9,331 bases of DNA, from positions 1-9,331 of the forward strand of contig JAFGPH010000012.1 in NCBI GenBank assembly GCA_016926135.1, given 5' to 3'. This document shows positions 6,013 through 9,331 of this stretch, one piece after another. How positions within the stretch are numbered: position 1 is the stretch's first letter; each line of letters starts with the position of its first letter. Origin of the DNA: Deltaproteobacteria bacterium. GTDB taxonomy: Bacteria; Desulfobacterota; DSM-4660; Desulfatiglandales; HGW-15. Made by a program: the position numbers and the translations under genes. Under the pieces are notes generated by a model. It made no database searches and was not told where the DNA came from. It was given only the letters and a program-made list of their open reading frames with translations.

Positions 6013-6381
6013 TTACCCCAGGGTGCTGCTCACGATCTCGATCAGCTTGTCTGGAGAAATGGGTTTGGAGAGGAAAAGATTGGCCCCCGCCTCCAGGCCT
6101 TTGACCCTGTCCTCGTCACGGCTCTTGGCCGTCAGAAAGACGATGGGGACTTCCTTGTACTTCTCCTTCTGGCGTATGCGTCGGCAGAGCTCGAAGCCGT
6201 CCATCTCAGGCATGATCACGTCCGTCATCAACAGATCAAAGTCCTCCTCCTCGTCCAGCTTCTTCAAGGCTTCGGCGCCGCTCGATAAGGCATGGACCTC
6301 GTAGCCCTCCGGCTTGAGCAGTTCCTCAAGCGCCATGAGGACCATCTCGTCATCATCCACCACCAGTATCCGTTTTGACAT
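6013..6381 (-). CDS. receiver-only response regulator (CheY-like)
   Basis: The 122-residue protein is almost exactly one REC domain. It has the acidic pair D9/D10, phospho-acceptor D54 (LLMTDVIMPEMDG), switch Thr84 (VFLTAKS) and Lys106 (FLSKP), and there is no output domain. The ATG at 6379-6381 has an AAAGGAG site about seven bases upstream, which favours MSKRILVVDD over a start eight residues earlier. The gene start lies inside the last 29 bases of the kinase gene in a different frame, which suggests translational coupling and a cognate pair. It ends with TAA two bases from the end of the convergent DRTGG gene. Output may be phosphorelay to an unlinked histidine phosphotransfer protein, or direct protein contact. 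Its sequence differs clearly from the other receiver here, so the two are not a recent duplication. Confidence 0.94.
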   Translation of the reverse strand: MSKRILVVDDDEMVLMALEELLKPEGYEVHALSSGAEALKKLDEEEDFDLLMTDVIMPEMDGFELCRRIRQKEKYKEVPIVFLTAKSRDEDRVKGLEAGANLFLSKPISPDKLIEIVSSTLG

Positions 6382-9196
6382 TCCTTTTCTCCTTTCCTGA
6401 ATCACTCACGGGAAGAAGGACCCGAACCTCAGTCCATTCCCCTTCCTTGCTCTGGATTTCAATCCTGCCCCGGTGGGCCTCGAGAATGCCGAAGCAGAGG
6501 GAGAGCCCGAGCCCGGTGCCTTTCCCGACCGGCTTGGTGCTATAGAAAGGCTCCATGATCTTGTTGATTTTTTCCGGCGCAATGCCCGTGCCCGTGTCTC
6601 TCACCATCACCATCAAGGCCTTGCCCCCGTCGTCGCCCACAAGGCGGCTGCTGATCGTCAATTCCTTCTTCGATCCTGTGGAATCATCCATGGCATCCCT
6701 GGCATTGGAGATCAGGTTCAAAAAGACCTGCTCCAGCTGATTGGGGTCCCCCACCACCGCCGGCAGGTTTTCCGACAGGTCGCGCACGATGCTGATACCG
6801 TGATTCAGGAGCTGCTGACCTGTGATGAGCAGGGCGTTCTGGATGGGCTGGTTGATATCCACCTCCACGAATTCAGGGGTCGTTTGCCTGGAAAACTCCC
6901 TCAGGTGATCCACGATCTTTCCGATCCGTTCATTGCATTTGCGGATGAGATCGAGCCGGTCCCTTTCCTGGAAATCCTGAGGAAGATTCTTCAGGATCAC
7001 GTGCAGGATCGTCTGCGAGGCCATCAGGGGATTGTTGATTTCATGGGCGACCCCGGCCACGAGTTCCCCCAGGGCCCTCATCTTGGTGGCCTCCACCAGC
7101 CCGGCCTGGGCTGCCCTCAACTGCGCCTCCAGCTTCTTCTGTTCGGTGATGTCTTTGAAGATGCCCGCGGTGCCGATCACCTGGTCCTCTTCATTGCGGA
7201 GCAGGAACAGGGAGGTCAGGATCGTCAGATTTTTCCCGTCTTTGGATGCTACTTCCATCTCGTAGTTCGTGGCCCGCTCCGTCTGCCGGAGCAGCGTCAT
7301 CACCTCCCGGGCCTGATCAATGCCCCGCGTATAGAAGCGGGAGATATGGCTCCCCATCACCTCCTCACGCGTAAACTGAAGCATTTCCGCCATGGCCCGG
7401 TTCTGATAGGTGATATATCCCTTCAGATCCGTGGTCAGGATGCCGTCCACGGAGCTTTCCATGATGTTCTCCAGAAACTCCTTGGTCTCCCGGAGTTCCC
7501 TCTCCAGCTTCTTCCTCACCGTGATATCCCGTATGATCTCCACGAACCCTACGGTCTTGCCGCCCGGATCCTTGATGGCGGTGATCGTGGTGAGGGCCGG
7601 AAAGGGCTCCCCGTTTTTCCTCACCCGGGTCATCTCCAGTTCACACACACCCTCGGTCCGGGTGCGATGGGACATCTCCTCCTGGATGCCCCGTTCCCGA
7701 TCCGCCGGCAGGATGGTGATCCCGATGTTCTCCCGGTCGACCAGCTCTTCTTTTTTCCAGCCCAGGAGCCTCTCCGCCCCTTTGTTGAACTCCATGATTT
7801 TTCCGTAGTAATCGAGGGCCACAATCGCATATTCGGTGGCGCTGTCCAGGATGCTGTTGAGGAAGCGGGAGAGGCTCCTGTACCTTTCCTTGGACTCCTC
7901 CAGTTCCTGGGTCCTGGCCTTTACCATCTGCTCCAGGTTGGAGGTGTAGTGCTGGATCTGGCCGATCATGCGGTTAAAGGAGGTTCCGAGCACGCCGATC
8001 TCATCCGCACCGTGCACCTTCACCCTCTGAGAAAGGTCGCCCCCGACCATCTTGGTGGTCACCTCGGTGAGTTCCTGAATGGGTTGGGTCAGGACCTTGG
8101 AGAGCGTCAGGGTGAGGAAAAAGACCAGACTGATTCCTACCAGCACCACGAGGGCGATGAACCGTTGGGTCTGCTGAACGGACTGGTAGATCTCATCCTC
8201 ATACGTGCCTGCCACGATGATCCAGTCCCACGGTTTGAAATAGATGTATTTGTTCATCTTCTGGCGGGGTGATCGCTCCCCCAGTTCGGGATTCGCCCAG
8301 GGATAGCGGATGGTCCCCACCTCTCCCTCCGGCCGCGAGAGCAGGTCGTTCGCCATGGCGCGGATATATTCGAATCCGGAAGAATCCCTGGATTCGATGA
8401 TGTTCTCACCTTCTTTGGCAGGATGGATTTTCAGAAAGCCCATACTGTCCATGATGTAGACATAACCCGTGTCGCCCACCTTGATGTTTTTGATCTCGCC
8501 CTTCAGGGAATGCGCGCTGTGCTCCGCTATGGCCACGGCGAGGGCCCCGATGACGGTGCCGTCCTTTGCGTGCACGGGCTCGTAGATCGTAATGTACCAG
8601 TCATCCACCACATAGGCCCGGCCCCGGTAGGATTGCCCGGACAGGATGGCCTCCGTTACGGGGCTGTCCGGAGGGATGAAGGTGCCTACCCCTCTCCTTC
8701 CGTCTCTCCCCACCACGTTGGTGGCGATCCGGAGAAGCCTGTCCCCCTCAATCCTCTGAAGAACCGTGCCTGTCCCGCCCACGAGCCTGCGGACCCTGTC
8801 GAGCAAGTCGTTGTTCCCGGTGATCGTCACATCCCCCACTTTCCAGACCGGGACCTGCACCGGAACGACCTGTCCGGTGATTTGATCGACCGCATCGTAC
8901 TGAACCTTCTCATCCGAAACGATCGTGAGTTCGCGGCCGGGCGGATGAATGATATCCCATGCGACCTTGAGGTCCCAGACGAGTTTGGTCTCCACCATCT
9001 CCTCCTGGACCGTGCACATGGAGTAGATGTTTCTCACCAGATGCACGAGGTCCTGCTCGGCGGCATCCCGGAGGGCACTTCCGAATCGGTCGATGGCCAG
9101 GTAAGAGACGATGAGAAGCGGAACGAGCACCAGGAAGAGAGTGACACTCACAAGCTTTGCGCGGATGCGCAGATTTCCAAATGTGGGGATGTACAT
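6353..9196 (-). CDS. multi-domain sensor histidine kinase (Cache_3-Cache_2, HAMP, PAS-PAS, HisKA, HATPase_c)
   Basis: With the ATG at 9194-9196 the protein has 947 residues. TM1 spans about 13-34. The periplasmic part to about 345 starts with a Cache_3-Cache_2 fusion-type module: LGGTATVFQR-like VGGTGTVLQR near 139, then RIATNVVGRDGRRGVGTFIP and YRGRAYVVDDWYITIYEP. A Cache_2-like module follows (VGDTGYVYIMDSMG through KPWDWIIVAGTYEDEIY). TM2 is at about 346-366, HAMP to about 418, a coiled segment to about 440, then PAS1 (445-565) and PAS2 (572-690). Both PAS domains end in the usual I-x-RDIT/KDIT motif. HisKA carries His718 in AGVAHEINNPL; HATPase_c has an Asn831 N box, DTGTGI at 867 and GKGTGLGLS at 891. 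All catalytic motifs are intact. The ATG is preferred over a TTG two codons upstream because AGGG lies seven bases before it. It is paired with the overlapping receiver gene. The signal is unknown; Cache modules of this type usually sense small extracytoplasmic molecules. Confidence 0.95.
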   Translation of the reverse strand: MYIPTFGNLRIRAKLVSVTLFLVLVPLLIVSYLAIDRFGSALRDAAEQDLVHLVRNIYSMCTVQEEMVETKLVWDLKVAWDIIHPPGRELTIVSDEKVQYDAVDQITGQVVPVQVPVWKVGDVTITGNNDLLDRVRRLVGGTGTVLQRIEGDRLLRIATNVVGRDGRRGVGTFIPPDSPVTEAILSGQSYRGRAYVVDDWYITIYEPVHAKDGTVIGALAVAIAEHSAHSLKGEIKNIKVGDTGYVYIMDSMGFLKIHPAKEGENIIESRDSSGFEYIRAMANDLLSRPEGEVGTIRYPWANPELGERSPRQKMNKYIYFKPWDWIIVAGTYEDEIYQSVQQTQRFIALVVLVGISLVFFLTLTLSKVLTQPIQELTEVTTKMVGGDLSQRVKVHGADEIGVLGTSFNRMIGQIQHYTSNLEQMVKARTQELEESKERYRSLSRFLNSILDSATEYAIVALDYYGKIMEFNKGAERLLGWKKEELVDRENIGITILPADRERGIQEEMSHRTRTEGVCELEMTRVRKNGEPFPALTTITAIKDPGGKTVGFVEIIRDITVRKKLERELRETKEFLENIMESSVDGILTTDLKGYITYQNRAMAEMLQFTREEVMGSHISRFYTRGIDQAREVMTLLRQTERATNYEMEVASKDGKNLTILTSLFLLRNEEDQVIGTAGIFKDITEQKKLEAQLRAAQAGLVEATKMRALGELVAGVAHEINNPLMASQTILHVILKNLPQDFQERDRLDLIRKCNERIGKIVDHLREFSRQTTPEFVEVDINQPIQNALLITGQQLLNHGISIVRDLSENLPAVVGDPNQLEQVFLNLISNARDAMDDSTGSKKELTISSRLVGDDGGKALMVMVRDTGTGIAPEKINKIMEPFYSTKPVGKGTGLGLSLCFGILEAHRGRIEIQSKEGEWTEVRVLLPVSDSGKEKRNVKTDTGGG

Positions 9197-9203
9197 CCTC
9201 AAA

Positions 9204-9207
9204 CCCT
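9204..9207 (-). promoter_or_regulatory. ribosome binding site that sets the large kinase start
   Basis: On the minus strand AGGG lies seven bases before the ATG at 9196-9194. The TTG two codons upstream would sit almost on top of this site, leaving it no usable spacing, so the ATG is chosen. Confidence 0.55.
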
Positions 9208-9256
9208 GAGAACCGAACGAGTCAATCGGGGTCGCCCGGATAAGGAGAATATGGGG

Positions 9257-9270
9257 GAACCCAAAGGTTC
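9257..9270. repeat. small perfect inverted repeat in the large kinase leader
   Basis: GAACC (9257-9261) and GGTTC (9266-9270) flank a four-base loop just downstream of the predicted transcription start. It could form a short hairpin in the 5' leader or be a protein site. No T-run follows, so terminator function is not supported. Confidence 0.3.
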
Positions 9271-9284
9271 TGTAAAGAATTACA
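9271..9284. promoter_or_regulatory. TGTAA-N4-TTACA palindrome over the -10 box, candidate operator
   Basis: A perfect 5-base inverted repeat with a four-base centre overlaps the predicted -10 box of the large kinase promoter. The left arm with its flank (TGTAAAG) recurs at 9303-9309, 32 bases away and close to three helical turns. That spacing fits a dimeric regulator with two sites, but no regulator can be assigned. Confidence 0.35.
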
Positions 9285-9308
9285 CCACAATCCGTTTTCC
9301 GATGTAAA
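9279..9308 (-). promoter_or_regulatory. sigma-70-type promoter for the large kinase-receiver pair
   Basis: On the minus strand TTTACA (9308-9303) and TGTAAT (9284-9279) are each one mismatch from consensus with an 18-base spacer. Transcription would start near 9272, giving a leader of about 75 bases to the ATG at 9196. This non-coding stretch runs to the window edge and no gene is visible in it. Confidence 0.55.
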
Positions 9309-9331
9309 GTTCATTCTTGCCGCGGGATCAA

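Noticed and set aside
6473..8272. A 599-residue open frame on the plus strand opposite the large kinase.
   Set aside because: It is a mirror frame produced by GC-rich third positions; the minus strand carries clear PAS, HisKA and HATPase motifs over the same bases.
1..9331. Search by eye for mobile-element ends, tRNA-like cloverleafs, CRISPR-type spaced repeats and riboswitch-like leaders.
   Set aside because: No transposase, integrase, long terminal inverted repeats, regularly spaced repeats or tRNA consensus arms were seen, and leaders are too short for known riboswitches.

Overview
The window reads as a compact, GC-rich bacterial chromosomal segment devoted to signal transduction and membrane transport. 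Every gene has a clear Shine-Dalgarno sequence and spacing is tight. Long Cache-type sensor kinases, receiver-only response regulators, a DRTGG/AAA_26 protein and an SLC13-family permease with a Yip1-like neighbour suggest an anaerobic Desulfobacterota (former Deltaproteobacteria) type genome. That assignment is inference from gene content and style, not from a marker gene. There are no rRNA or tRNA genes, CRISPR arrays, transposases or phage genes.

Left unit (minus strand, 4682 down to 1, running off the window). Five genes lie in one direction with gaps of 21, 32, 50 and 23 bases: a Cache-domain histidine kinase, a stand-alone receiver protein, a 617-residue SLC13/DASS-type permease with an extra extramembrane segment and altered Na+-site motifs, a 50-residue single-helix membrane protein, and the N-terminal 97 residues of a Yip1-like membrane protein. 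A strong sigma-70-type promoter (TTGGCA-N17-TAAAAT) lies just upstream of the kinase gene.

Middle (plus strand, 4943-6010). A divergent gene encodes an AAA_26 (BioD/Pta-N-like P-loop) plus DRTGG protein with a degenerate P-loop. It has its own promoter (TTGCCG-N17-TATACT), and an inverted repeat overlies the -35 box. The 260-base divergent intergenic region also holds a GC-rich palindrome.

Right unit (minus strand, 9196 down to 6013). A 947-residue kinase (Cache_3-Cache_2, HAMP, two PAS domains, HisKA, HATPase) overlaps by 29 bases the gene for a second receiver-only regulator, which ends 2 bases from the convergent DRTGG gene. A promoter and a small palindrome lie upstream of the kinase.

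Interpretation: the left unit looks like a sensor-receiver-transporter module in which the receiver has no DNA-binding output, so phosphorylation may act through protein contact (permease, small membrane protein or Yip1-like protein) or through a phosphorelay. The second kinase-receiver pair next door also lacks a DNA-binding output. The coherent but apparently uncharacterised left operon is the most interesting content of the window.
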